A program made the position numbers and the translations under genes. Under the pieces are notes generated by a model. That model did no database searches, was not told the DNA's origin, and worked only from the letters and a program-made list of their open reading frames with translations. A stretch of DNA of 64,000 nucleotides from Syntrophaceticus sp050949745 (GTDB taxonomy: Bacteria > Bacillota > DSM-12270 > Thermacetogeniales > Thermacetogeniaceae). The stretch spans positions 92,433-156,432 of the forward strand of contig JBMNGF010000015.1 of assembly GCA_050949745.1 (NCBI GenBank), in the 5' to 3' direction. Below are positions 8,854 through 17,555 of this stretch, piece by piece (the stretch's first letter is position 1; each line of letters opens with the position of its first letter).

Positions 8854-9859
8854 GAATACAGCAAAGAGGTTTTCTCTAGCAGTAGTTGTTCTGCTGTGTA
8901 TAGTAGTATGTTCCTTTTTTGTAGGGCGGTATTATATAGAGCCATCAAGATTGGTGCAGCTGTTAGCGGCTGCACCATCAGATTGGCTCGACAACCCTGA
9001 TGTCAGTGTTTTTTATTATATAAGATTGCCGCGGATTATTCTTGCTGTGCTGGTGGGAGCAGCTCTTTCTGTAGCAGGCTCACTTTTTCAGGGAATATTT
9101 CGTAACCCCTTGGTTTCGCCTGATATACTGGGAGTCTCTGCTGGGTGCTGTTTAGGTGCAGCTTTGGGAATTATTCTTTCTAAATACATATCTTTTCCTT
9201 ATTTTGTGCAGATAGTTGCATTTGTTTTTGGTATTATTGCCATGATTACGGCTTATGGCATAGCCTCTATCAGCAGGGGCGAACCTATTGTCATGCTGAT
9301 ACTGGCAGGGATGGTAGTAGGGAGTTTTGCCAATGCAGCTCTGTCATTTATTAAATTTACTGCAGATCCCTATGAAGAATTGCCAACCATTGTCTTTTGG
9401 ATTATGGGCGGTTTTTATCGCGCCAATTGGGGTATCGTAGTTAATCTTCTATTATACATAGTACCCTGTATAGTGTTGATCATTCTTTTCTCCTGGAAGG
9501 TTAATGTTTTATCTCTGGGAGATGAGGAAGCCTCTTCATTAGGGATAAATACCCGTTTTTTCAGATTGTTATTGCTCGGGCTGGGGACCTTTGCCGTGGC
9601 CAGCTGTGTTAGTGTAGCAGGAAGTATCGGATGGGTGGGTCTGATTATTCCTCATGCGGCCAGGATTATCATAGGCCCTGATCATAAATATTCAATACCG
9701 ATGTCTATGCTGATCGGGGGAGGATTTGTGCTGCTGATGGATGATTTGGCTCGCAGCCTGATTGCGGCGGAGATTCCCATCAGCATCTTGACTGCAGCGA
9801 TCGGTACTCCTTTTTTTGCTTATTTGCTAATTAAAGGGCGGGGTAATGCCTGGAGGTAG
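8825..9859 (+). CDS. FecCD-type ABC transporter permease
   Basis: 344 residues with about ten membrane segments. Family marks include YYIRLPRIILAVLVGAALSVAGSLFQGIFRNPLVSPDILGVSAG near residue 60, and GSIGWVGLIIPHAARIIIGPDHKYSIP near residue 265, which is the coupling-helix region that contacts the ATPase. It overlaps the binding-protein gene and is followed 8 bases later by the ATPase gene, forming one operon. The stop codon is TAG. Confidence 0.93.
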   Translation: MGEEFRFKNKNTAKRFSLAVVVLLCIVVCSFFVGRYYIEPSRLVQLLAAAPSDWLDNPDVSVFYYIRLPRIILAVLVGAALSVAGSLFQGIFRNPLVSPDILGVSAGCCLGAALGIILSKYISFPYFVQIVAFVFGIIAMITAYGIASISRGEPIVMLILAGMVVGSFANAALSFIKFTADPYEELPTIVFWIMGGFYRANWGIVVNLLLYIVPCIVLIILFSWKVNVLSLGDEEASSLGINTRFFRLLLLGLGTFAVASCVSVAGSIGWVGLIIPHAARIIIGPDHKYSIPMSMLIGGGFVLLMDDLARSLIAAEIPISILTAAIGTPFFAYLLIKGRGNAWR

Positions 9860-9867
9860 ATATTTTT

Positions 9868-10632
9868 ATGGCTATCGAAGCTGTCAATCTTGAATTTGGT
9901 TATAAAGAGGAAAACATTATTTCAAAATGCAGTTTTACTATAGATAAAGGAAAGATATGCTGTATACTTGGCCCAAATGGTTCAGGGAAGACCACGATTT
10001 TGAAATTGCTGAATGGCACACTTAAACCCCGTGAAGGCCTGGTCCTGCTTGATGGGCGAAATATCGAGCAGTTAAGTAACAAGGAAATTGCCAGGTTAAT
10101 GGCTTTTGTGCCACAGGAGCATAATGGTGTTTTTCCTTATACTGTGTTAGAAATGGTAGTGATGGGGAGAAACCCTTATTTAAGTGTTTTTGCCAGGCCG
10201 CAGGAAAGAGATTATCATATAGCAGAGGAAGCCCTGGATATGCTCGGTATATCTTATTTAAGGGATCAGTGCTATATGGAAATCAGCGGAGGAGAGAGGC
10301 AGATGGTGTTTTTGGCCAGGGCGATAGCCCAGGAAGCAGCATATTTTATTATGGATGAGCCTACATCTCACCTGGATTTTTATAACCAACACGGAATAAT
10401 GAATGTTTTGCGCAGGATAGTAGAGGAGAGAGGTTGTTGTGTGATTATAGCTATGCATGACCCTAACCTGACTATGGCCTTTTCCGATGAGGTGTTAATG
10501 ATCAAACAGGGCCAACTGCTTAAAGAAGGCCTTGCCAAAGAGGTAATGACAGCTGATAATCTCGGTGATCTTTATGATATGAATTTAAAGATGGCTTCTC
10601 TTGAAGGGGAGAAGAAAGTTGTTTTTGCGTGA
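9868..10632 (+). CDS. FecE-type ABC transporter ATP-binding protein
   Basis: 254 residues. Walker A is GPNGSGKTT (about residue 36), the Q-loop FVPQEH, the signature ISGGERQMV, Walker B FIMDEPTSHLD and the switch histidine AMHD. It completes the importer with the two genes upstream. Repeat DNA begins right after its stop codon. Substrate as discussed for the binding protein. Confidence 0.94.
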   Translation: MAIEAVNLEFGYKEENIISKCSFTIDKGKICCILGPNGSGKTTILKLLNGTLKPREGLVLLDGRNIEQLSNKEIARLMAFVPQEHNGVFPYTVLEMVVMGRNPYLSVFARPQERDYHIAEEALDMLGISYLRDQCYMEISGGERQMVFLARAIAQEAAYFIMDEPTSHLDFYNQHGIMNVLRRIVEERGCCVIIAMHDPNLTMAFSDEVLMIKQGQLLKEGLAKEVMTADNLGDLYDMNLKMASLEGEKKVVFA

Positions 10633-10639
10633 AAGGTGA

Positions 10640-10985
10640 TAGGGGAACGGGAGCGCGACGGTTCAGACTTTGTATCTGGACCCATCAGAGACTCATTAGA
10701 GGGACGGTTCTCGTGATGGAGAGCCTGAAGATTTTGTACCTGGACCGATCACTGGCTTGTATATTCGAATGAATAAACTGCATAAATGGTGCCAGGCACC
10801 ATTACCGGCAACCAATTACTGGAATTGTCGCTGTTATGGACCAGAAGGAAGCAAAAAGAACGTTCCCCTGCTTCGAGCGGGGCGGACGGATCCTACGCCT
10901 TCACCGGAGTTCCCCGGATGGTTCTACCGATAGGCCGGACTTTTTGTACCTGGACCCATCACCGGAACCGTCCCCCCGATGGACC
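10640..10985. repeat. Composite repeat block (third copy, partial)
   Basis: About 350 bases with the same modules as 2191-2660: GAGGGACGGTTCTCGTGATGG at 10698, the GTATATTCGAATGAATAAACT segment, GGTGCCAGGCACC at 10788, and a CCATCA/CGATGG palindrome at 10956-10982 ending 18 bases before the next gene. No gene is supported. Confidence 0.75.
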
Positions 10986-11003
10986 ACGAAAGGAGTGTAG
11001 TTG

Positions 11004-11754
11004 ATGCTGCGAAAAGTCTACAATAGTGCTGTTCCACAGCTGAAGGGTAAAAAGGTCAGGGATCTGTGTATTGGGATCGAACTGCTGGCAGTGGAGCTTG
11101 ATGGTGGGGAGATCGGTGTTGCTTATGTTTTGAAAAACGAGATTAGGCTGTGGGTGTGTTTCTCTACCGGAACCAGGGAAATTAAGCGGTATGGATGCAG
11201 AGGAACTGTCATCACAGATGCTGCAAAATGAGGGGGGGAATCCTCTGAGCAATGCTGTAGGTGTTGCTGTATGTAATGCTGTCACTGATTATGATGCTCT
11301 GTCATCCGAAGTATTGGATGCTGCTGATGTGTTTGCTGTACGGCCAGATGATACTGTGGGTATGATCGGCAATATCGGTCCTGTTGCGAAGCAGCTGAAG
11401 TCGAAAGCCAAGAGGATGATTATTTTTGATAGAGGAAAGCCTGAGGGGGTTTACCCGGAAGAACGACAGGAGGAACTGTTACCCCAGTGTGACCTGATCG
11501 TTATTACCAGTTCAACTCTTCTCAATGGTACATTTTCCAGAGTGATCTCCTATTGCCGCCAAGCGAGAGAGGTTGTCCTCACCGGTGCAACAACCCCTCT
11601 CTACCCGGAAGCCTTTCATGGTACAGGTGTGACCGTTTTGGCCGGTTCTCGCTGGTTTCCTCAGTACAAAAAGGAGATTTTTACCCGAATCAGCCAGGGA
11701 GCATGCCTGCGCCAGATTATGCAGTATGGGGAGAAATTAGCAGTGAGGCTGTGA
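11004..11754 (+). pseudogene. DUF4213/DUF364 heavy-metal-chelation-type protein, frameshifted
   Basis: Two reading frames join to one protein of about 250 residues. The first (11004-~11188; ATG after AAAGGAG) gives the DUF4213-like N-terminus VRDLCIGIELLAVELDGGEIGVAYVL. The second (~11191-11754) gives the Rossmann-like DUF364 part: MIGNIGPVAKQLKSKAKRMIIFDR, DLIVITSSTLLNGT, VVLTGATTPLYPEAF. The frame changes near GCGGTATGGATG at 11186-11196. DUF364 proteins often accompany FecBCD-type transporters for metals, and this one follows such an operon. Either the gene is decayed or the frameshift is a sequencing error. Confidence 0.75.
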
Positions 11755-11766
11755 TGAATGTGACAA

Positions 11767-11793
11767 GCGTGACAAAGGGTTCCCCTGTCACGC
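11767..11793. repeat. Variable-arm palindromic repeat (GCGTGACA/TGTCACGC arms)
   Basis: Arms GCGTGACA and TGTCACGC enclose AAGGGTTCCCC. It lies 12 bases after the DUF364 stop codon and is followed by TTTTGTT, so it could terminate transcription. Confidence 0.8.
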
Positions 11794-11831
11794 TTTTGTT
11801 CTATTATCCCAGTTCATCCAGCGGGGATGGA

Positions 11832-11859
11832 CCAATCACCGGAACCGTCCCCCTGATGG
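11832..11859. repeat. Variable-arm palindromic repeat abutting the pepF fragment
   Basis: Arms CCAATCA and TGATGG with core CCGGAACCGTCCCCC. Its last base is directly before the stop codon (complement of TCA at 11860-11862) of the pepF fragment. Confidence 0.8.
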
Positions 11860-12449
11860 TCATTCCAACTCATTCAGCAGGCTGGAGAAGCGGTCGATGG
11901 CATCTTGTACAGGCTGTGGGCTGGTCATATTTACACCCGCTTCCTGCAGGAGGTTGAGCGGGTAGTCTGAGCCGCCTTTTTGGAGAAAGGAAAGATACTT
12001 TTCCACTGCCGGCTTCCCTTTGGTCAGGATCTGCTTCACCAGAGAGACTGCTGCTGACATCCCTGTGGCGTATTTGTAGACGTAGAAGGCATCGTAAAAA
12101 TGGGGAATGCGTGCCCATTCATAATCGATCTCTCTGGCCACTACCATCTCTTCGCCGTGATAGTCGGTGTTTAATTGATGGTAAGTTTCTTTCAAGAAAT
12201 GGGATGTAAGGCCTTCACCCTTTTCCGCCTGATCATGGATGATGGTTTCGAACTCGGCGAACATGGTCTGCCTGAAAATTGTTGTGCGAAACATTTCCAA
12301 ATAGTAATTAATGAGATAGTTCCTCTTATCCTGCTCGGTGACCGTCTGCAGAAGATACTCCATCAACAAGCTTTCATGAACAGTGGATGCAACCTCTGCG
12401 GTAAAAATGGCCGGAGCGGAGTAGATGAAGGGCTGCTCTTGGCCGCTGG
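11860..12449 (-). pseudogene. C-terminal fragment of oligoendopeptidase F
   Basis: The 196 residues reading SGQEQPFIYSAPAIFTAEVAS...DRFSSLLNELE are nearly identical to the C-terminus of the intact pepF at 15055-16818. The fragment begins immediately after the position of the catalytic HEMGH helix, so it has no zinc site and no start signals. Both of its ends coincide with palindromic repeats (11832-11859 and 12450-12476), which mark the breakpoints of the duplication. Confidence 0.93.
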
Positions 12450-12537
12450 CCATCAGAGGGACGGTTCTCGTGATGGAGAACCTAACCTGATAGACTTTGT
12501 ACCTGGACCCATCACCGGAACCGTCCCCGTGATTGGT
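12450..12537. repeat. Two variable-arm palindromic repeats
   Basis: The first, 12450-12476, has arms CCATCA/TGATGG with core GAGGGACGGTTCTCG. The second, 12509-12536, has arms CCATCAC/GTGATTGG with core CGGAACCGTCCCC. They share modules with the composite blocks (GATAGACTTTGTACCTGG between them). Confidence 0.8.
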
Positions 12538-12605
12538 CCTTTGATTCTTTAATCTCCATTTACCGCATATAAAAAAGAGAGCATGTTCATTTGAGGATGG
12601 GATTT

Positions 12606-13488
12606 ATGGACAGGTTTCTCTTGGTTGCTTTACTCACAGCGGTGATCCACCTCATCGGCACCCTAGTTTATGTGGCGCGTTTTTCTGGGGTTAAGACAAA
12701 ACGGTTGGCCACCGCTTTTTCCCTTTATCAGGTTATTTCTCTGCTTGCTATGACCGCTAACATGGTGCAGGCTCCGCTCCTTTCCTTAACGGTAGAGCAG
12801 GCGATCAATACCGGTCAGATCTACAAACAGGCTTATCTCAACGGGCTGGAGAGTAATATTCGCTATATCATTGTAGCGGCCTCAGTGGGAACTGCTGCTG
12901 CAGGCATGTTCGCTCCATTTTTCTCATTTCTGTTTAACCGGACAATTTTCTTGTTTGAAAGGATAGGCTCACTGCCGACAGCTGATCCTGTCAATGTTCG
13001 CCCCTTCCCGCTTTTTCAGGCTGCAGCGGGAGCTGCGTCTGGCCTTCATTTATTTGGTTAGGTCTTATCTCAGGAAAGGGATAGGGCTGAGCGGCACTTC
13101 ACCTGCTGTCCGTTTTCGGCAGAGCTTTTTTCCCGCCAAGCTGTTTGTCATCAATATCCTGGTCGTTGGAATCTGGACAACCGGCGTGCTTTCAGCACTC
13201 TTTGCCGGCGCTCTGACACCTGAATATCGTTCCACAGCGACCCTCATGTCAGGGATAGTCAACCTGATCGCTGTTTTTCTTGACACTTTTCTTGTTGATC
13301 CGGTTACTGCCATGATCACCGATCAGACACTGTCAGGGGCGCGGCAGGAGAGAGAGATTCTGCACCTTACCTTTTGGCTCATCATAAGCCGGCTGCTGGG
13401 AACGCTTTTCGCCCAGGCCCTCTTTCTGCCGGCAGCTAACTTTGTGAGATATGCTACTATACTGCTATCGGCACCACCCAATCTATGA
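12606..13488 (+). pseudogene. amj: Amj-family lipid II flippase, frameshifted
   Basis: The first frame (ATG 12606 after GAGG) reads MDRFLLVALLTAVIHLIGTLVYVARFSGVKTKRLATAFSLYQVISLLAMTANMVQAP, matching my memory of the N-terminus of Amj (YdaH), an alternative peptidoglycan precursor flippase. After about 12990 the family sequence continues in another frame (FFRLQRELRLAFIYLVRSYLRKGI.. to 13488) with further membrane helices. Together they would make a polytopic membrane protein of about 290 residues. The shift lies near CCCCTTCCCGC at 13001-13011. It is a decayed gene or carries a one-base sequencing error. Confidence 0.78.
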
Positions 13489-13575
13489 ATTGTCTTCTCA
13501 TTTCTGGTTATTCTATTTCTAAGATGAAAACTAAACCGCACAAATAAAAGCAGTATCCAGAAAGGGGAATGGAAA

Positions 13576-14667
13576 ATGATCAGCACTACCATTTTTCCAG
13601 GACGCTATGTCCAAGGGTATGACACGATGAAACGCCTGGGAGAGGAGATGGCACGTTTTGGTAAGAAAGGGCTCTTGATATGCGATCCATTTGTTCTAGA
13701 AAAGATCATTCCCAACTACATATCTGGCATTCAGGATGCGGTTCAAGTGGAAACAGTCCAGTTCGGTGGTGAATGCTCGGAAGAGGAGATAGAGCGCTTA
13801 GCAAAGCTGGTGAAGGAAGCGGGCTGCGACTTAGTGGCCGGTATCGGTGGTGGCAAATCGCTGGACACAGCTAAGGCAGTGGCCTACAAGGAGGAGTGTC
13901 CAGTTGTGGTTGTGCCTACTATTGCCTCCACAGATGCTCCCTGCAGCGCTCTGTCTGTGATATACACACCTGAAGGCGGTTTTGATCACTATTTGATTCT
14001 GCCCCAGAACCCCAGTGTTGTTTTGCTTGACACCAAAATAATAGCACAGGCTCCTGTACGGTTCTTAGTTGCGGGGATGGGTGATGCTCTGGCCACCTGG
14101 TTTGAGTCCGAATCTGCCAGAGCCAAGTATGCGGCGAATATGACAGGGGATATAGGCTCAATGGCTGCATATACCCTTGCAGAGTTGTGCTATAGTACGC
14201 TGTTGGAATACGGGGTGGCAGCAAAAGAGGCATGTGAGAAGGGTGCAGTTGTTCCTTCCCTAGAACATGTGGTTGAGGCCAATGTTCTATTGAGTGGGAT
14301 CGGTTTTGAAAGCGGAGGCTTAGCAGCTGCACACGCCATCCATAATGGTCTGACCGCTCTGGAACAGACACACAACTACTATCACGGTGAAAAGGTAGCC
14401 TATGGTACCCTGACATCACTCTTCTTGACAGATAAGCCGAGCTCTATCATTGATGAAGTATTCTTTTTCTGTGAGGAAATTGGGCTCCCCACGAGCTTCG
14501 CAGAACTTGGGATGGAAGGAGTAACAGACAGCGATCTGATGAGGGTAGCCGAAACGGCATGCGCCGAAAATGAAACCATTCATAATGAACCGATACCGAT
14601 AACCAAAGAAAGTGTAGTTGCAGCCATGAAGGCTGCCGATGCCTATGGAAACAGCAGAAGGAAGTAG
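13576..14667 (+). CDS. gldA: Glycerol dehydrogenase (NAD-dependent, zinc)
   Basis: 363 residues of the iron-containing-alcohol-dehydrogenase fold. ISTTIFPGRYVQGYDTMKRL opens the protein, AGIGGGKSLDTAKAVAY is the NAD-binding glycine loop, and PTIASTDAPCSALSVIY follows. Metal ligands are expected at D171-like GMGDALATWFE, H-containing LAAAHAIHNGLTALEQTHNYYHGEKVAYG (two His). It oxidises glycerol to dihydroxyacetone in the cytoplasm. Ribosome binding site GAAAGGGG before ATG 13576. The stop is TAG and is followed by an 11-bp tandem repeat. Confidence 0.94.
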   Translation: MISTTIFPGRYVQGYDTMKRLGEEMARFGKKGLLICDPFVLEKIIPNYISGIQDAVQVETVQFGGECSEEEIERLAKLVKEAGCDLVAGIGGGKSLDTAKAVAYKEECPVVVVPTIASTDAPCSALSVIYTPEGGFDHYLILPQNPSVVLLDTKIIAQAPVRFLVAGMGDALATWFESESARAKYAANMTGDIGSMAAYTLAELCYSTLLEYGVAAKEACEKGAVVPSLEHVVEANVLLSGIGFESGGLAAAHAIHNGLTALEQTHNYYHGEKVAYGTLTSLFLTDKPSSIIDEVFFFCEEIGLPTSFAELGMEGVTDSDLMRVAETACAENETIHNEPIPITKESVVAAMKAADAYGNSRRK

Positions 14668-14705
14668 AGGCTAAGTAGAGGCTAAGTAGAGGCTAAGTAG
14701 AGGCT
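14665..14705 (+). repeat. 11-bp tandem repeat starting at the gldA stop codon
   Basis: TAGAGGCTAAG occurs three times (14665-14697) and a partial fourth time. Because the unit is 11 bases, TAG and TAA appear in every frame. Confidence 0.9.
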
Positions 14706-14739
14706 GATAGAATATAGTTTTGTCATTCATATTCTCAAA

Positions 14740-14940
14740 CTAGGTTTTTCCTTTCTCACTATAAATTACATAGGCGGTAATTCCAAATAAATAGCCTATT
14801 CCAGTTCCTAAACTAATTGTAAATACTAGATAGCTTGATTTCAAGAAGATGCCAAAAATTACACCGATAGCACAACCGAAAATCATTCCCATTGGTATTA
14901 AACTATCTATTAAATTTTTGGCGTCTCTTGGCTTTTTCAT
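14740..14940 (-). CDS. Small two-helix membrane protein, unknown
   Basis: 66 residues: MKKPRDAKNLIDSLIPMGMIFGCAIGVIFGIFLKSSYLVFTISLGTGIGYLFGITAYVIYSEKGKT. Two glycine-rich hydrophobic helices (about 14-33 and 38-58) are joined by a short loop, with basic ends. An AGGAACATT stretch precedes ATG 14940. The layout resembles small Firmicute membrane proteins of unknown role. No partner is evident. Confidence 0.6.
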   Translation of the reverse strand: MKKPRDAKNLIDSLIPMGMIFGCAIGVIFGIFLKSSYLVFTISLGTGIGYLFGITAYVIYSEKGKT

Positions 14941-15054
14941 ACCTAATGTTCCTTCTATGTTAATTTTTTAAACAATCTGACCAGTTCTTTATAAAAATTT
15001 AATGTCATATGTGCATACCCTCATGTATAAACTGCATAAATGGTGCCAGGCACC

Positions 15055-16818
15055 TCATATAAGTTCGTCCAACAGGCTGGAGAAGCGGTCGATGGCGTCT
15101 TGTACAGGTTGTGGGCTGGTCATATCTACACCCGCTTCCCGCAGGAGGTTGAGCGGGTAGTCTGAGCCGCCTTTTTGGAGAAAGGAAAGATACTTTTCCA
15201 CTGCCGGCTTCCCTTTGGTCAGGATCTGCTTCACCAGAGAGACTGCTGCTGACATCCCTGTGGCGTATTTGTAGACGTAGAAGGCATCGTAAAAATGGGG
15301 AATGCGTGCCCATTCATAATCGATTTCTCTGTCCACAACCATATCTTCTCCGTGATAGTCGGTGTTTAATTGATGGTAAGCCTCTTTCAGGAAGTGGGAT
15401 GTTAGAGTCTCACCCTTTTCCGCCTGATCATGGATGATGGTTTCAAATTCGGCAAACATGGTCTGCCTGAAAAGTGTTGTGCGGAACATTTCCAGGTAGT
15501 AATTGATGAGATAGTATCTTTTATCCTGCTCGGTGACCGTCTGTAAAAGATACTCCATCAACAAGCTTTCATGAACAGTGGATGCAACCTCTGCGGTAAA
15601 GATGGCTGGAGCGGAGTAGATGAAGGGCTGCTCTTGGCCGCTGTAATAAAAGTGCATAGCATGCCCCATCTCATGGGCCAGGGTAAAGGCACTGTCCAGG
15701 TTGTCCTGATAGCTCATCAGCAGGAAGGGGTGTATGCCATAAATGCTGTCACAGTAGGCGCCACTTGTTTTCCCTTTGCGTTCATAGATGTCTATCCACC
15801 TGGAATTCAGGCCCTTGGCCAGGATCTCTCCATAGGAATCCCCCATAACTGCAACACCCTTTTTCAGCATTTCCACAGCTTCGGGGTAGGTGATCTCCCA
15901 CTTAACATCCTCTGCCAGCGGGGCATAGATGTCATACATATGCAGTTCATCCACACCGAGAGTTTTTTTACGCAACTGCATGTATCGGTGCAGCTGATGG
16001 AGATTGGATCTGATAGTCTGCACCAGGCTGTCATAGACAGCAGGGGGGATGTTATCTGCAAATAGGGAAGCAGAACGGGCTGATTGGTAGTGGTGCACTT
16101 TTGCGTAAAAGATATCCCTTTTCACACCCGCATTCAGTGTGGAGGCAAAAGTGTTCTCCAGTTTCTGATATGTTCCATAGAGAGCTTGAAATGTATCACG
16201 CCGCACCCTGCGGTTTTTGCTCTGCATAAGCCTGATAAAGTTCCCCTTGGTGACCTCGATCTCTTTCCCATCATCATTCTGAATAGTGGGAAAGGCGAGG
16301 TCGGCGTTGTTCAGCATTTTGAAGATCTCGTCAGGTGTGCGTGTCATCTCTCCGGTGCTGGCCACTATTTGTTCCTCTGCGCTGGTGAGGGTATGGGGTT
16401 TTTGCCGCAGCAGGTCATCTAAATAATGGCTGTAAATGTTAAAGCGGTGGTCTCGACGATAAGTAGAAATCGTTTCATCCGGCAGAGCCAGGGTTTCTGG
16501 AGCCGTAAAGGATAGGGCGGTCTCCACCCTGGTGAGCAGTGCAGTTGCCTGTCCGAACAGAGCCTGGGACGAGGGGTTGGAATTGTCCTCATCAAGTTTC
16601 ATTCTGGCCCAACTGTACACCCTGATCATCAGCTCTTTAATTTTTGTGCTTAAATCGAGAGCATTGAAAAAGGTATCTGTTGATTCCCCAAGCCTTCCCT
16701 GATAAGCACTCATCTCCTCGAGCAGTATTTCTACCTGCCCCAGCTCGCTTTCCCATTCCTCATGGTTTTGATAAATGTCTTCCAACTGCCATGTATCCTG
16801 CAGTGTTACTTTGTCCAA
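15055..16818 (-). CDS. pepF: Oligoendopeptidase F (M3 family metallopeptidase)
   Basis: 587 residues, the usual length for PepF. The zinc site is LAHEMGHAMHFYY (HExxH), with the third ligand expected in VASTVHESLLMEYLL. Other family segments are IYGIHPFLLMSYQ and YKYATGMSAAVSLVKQILT. It hydrolyses short peptides in the cytoplasm. Start ATG 16818 is preceded by GAGGTGAATT. A nearly identical copy of its C-terminal third lies at 11860-12449. A GGTGCCAGGCACC palindrome abuts its 3' end at 15041-15053. Confidence 0.95.
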   Translation of the reverse strand: MDKVTLQDTWQLEDIYQNHEEWESELGQVEILLEEMSAYQGRLGESTDTFFNALDLSTKIKELMIRVYSWARMKLDEDNSNPSSQALFGQATALLTRVETALSFTAPETLALPDETISTYRRDHRFNIYSHYLDDLLRQKPHTLTSAEEQIVASTGEMTRTPDEIFKMLNNADLAFPTIQNDDGKEIEVTKGNFIRLMQSKNRRVRRDTFQALYGTYQKLENTFASTLNAGVKRDIFYAKVHHYQSARSASLFADNIPPAVYDSLVQTIRSNLHQLHRYMQLRKKTLGVDELHMYDIYAPLAEDVKWEITYPEAVEMLKKGVAVMGDSYGEILAKGLNSRWIDIYERKGKTSGAYCDSIYGIHPFLLMSYQDNLDSAFTLAHEMGHAMHFYYSGQEQPFIYSAPAIFTAEVASTVHESLLMEYLLQTVTEQDKRYYLINYYLEMFRTTLFRQTMFAEFETIIHDQAEKGETLTSHFLKEAYHQLNTDYHGEDMVVDREIDYEWARIPHFYDAFYVYKYATGMSAAVSLVKQILTKGKPAVEKYLSFLQKGGSDYPLNLLREAGVDMTSPQPVQDAIDRFSSLLDELI

Positions 16819-17022
16819 AATAATTCACCTCAATTTATATTATAACCAAAACCCTAATTAATGTGGGCCGAGTTCGTCAGTGTCACAGCCTATCCTTAAA
16901 AATATGAGGGTATAAAATAATATGCAACTATTTTCCGCGATATTTATGAAATTTCCCTATTGTTTATTGTTCTCTTATTGTAGAATAAAAAAGAACTTGG
17001 GGAGGTGAGATGGGCTAAATAT

Positions 17023-17532
17023 ATGGAAACGAAAACACTGATCATTTATGCAAGCAAATACGGATGTGCCCAAAAATGTGCAGAGATTTTAAGCAAAAAG
17101 ATTGATGGACCTGTTGATTTGGTAAACATACAAGGAAATGTATCTGATCTATCCACTTTAGACGCTTTAGAGCAGTATGACAAAGTTGTAATTGGCGGAT
17201 CAATTCGGTTTGGTCAGGTTCAAAAGCTGATCCAAGAGTTTTGTGATCAGAATTTTGAGAAGCTAAAGGGAAAAAGATTTGGATTGTTTATCTGCTGTGG
17301 TCTGTTAGATGATGCATCCCAACAGATGCAAAATTCATTTCCAAAAGAACTGCTAGACCTGGCTGTGACTAAAGAGTGTTTTGGTGGTGAACTGGATATT
17401 GATAAAATGTCATTTATAGACAAAATTATTGTCAGAATAGTGATCAAAACCCTAGAAAAACAGGGAAAAAAGATGCCGATAGTATTTAATGATCACATCC
17501 AAGGTTTTACGCAAATGATGAATAGTATATAA
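17023..17532 (+). CDS. Flavodoxin-domain protein
   Basis: 169 residues from ATG 17023; a GTG at 17005 is in frame but touches the GGAGG site. The N-terminus TKTLIIYASKYGCAQKCAEIL is the FMN phosphate loop, DKVVIGGSIRFGQVQKLIQEF the second FMN-contacting loop. This resembles the flavodoxin_5/HemG-like group that includes menaquinone-dependent protoporphyrinogen dehydrogenases, but may act as a general electron carrier. It is followed 23 bases later by a DUF6544-type gene. Confidence 0.82.
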   Translation: METKTLIIYASKYGCAQKCAEILSKKIDGPVDLVNIQGNVSDLSTLDALEQYDKVVIGGSIRFGQVQKLIQEFCDQNFEKLKGKRFGLFICCGLLDDASQQMQNSFPKELLDLAVTKECFGGELDIDKMSFIDKIIVRIVIKTLEKQGKKMPIVFNDHIQGFTQMMNSI

Positions 17533-17555
17533 CCTTACGGAAAGGTACGAAAGCT

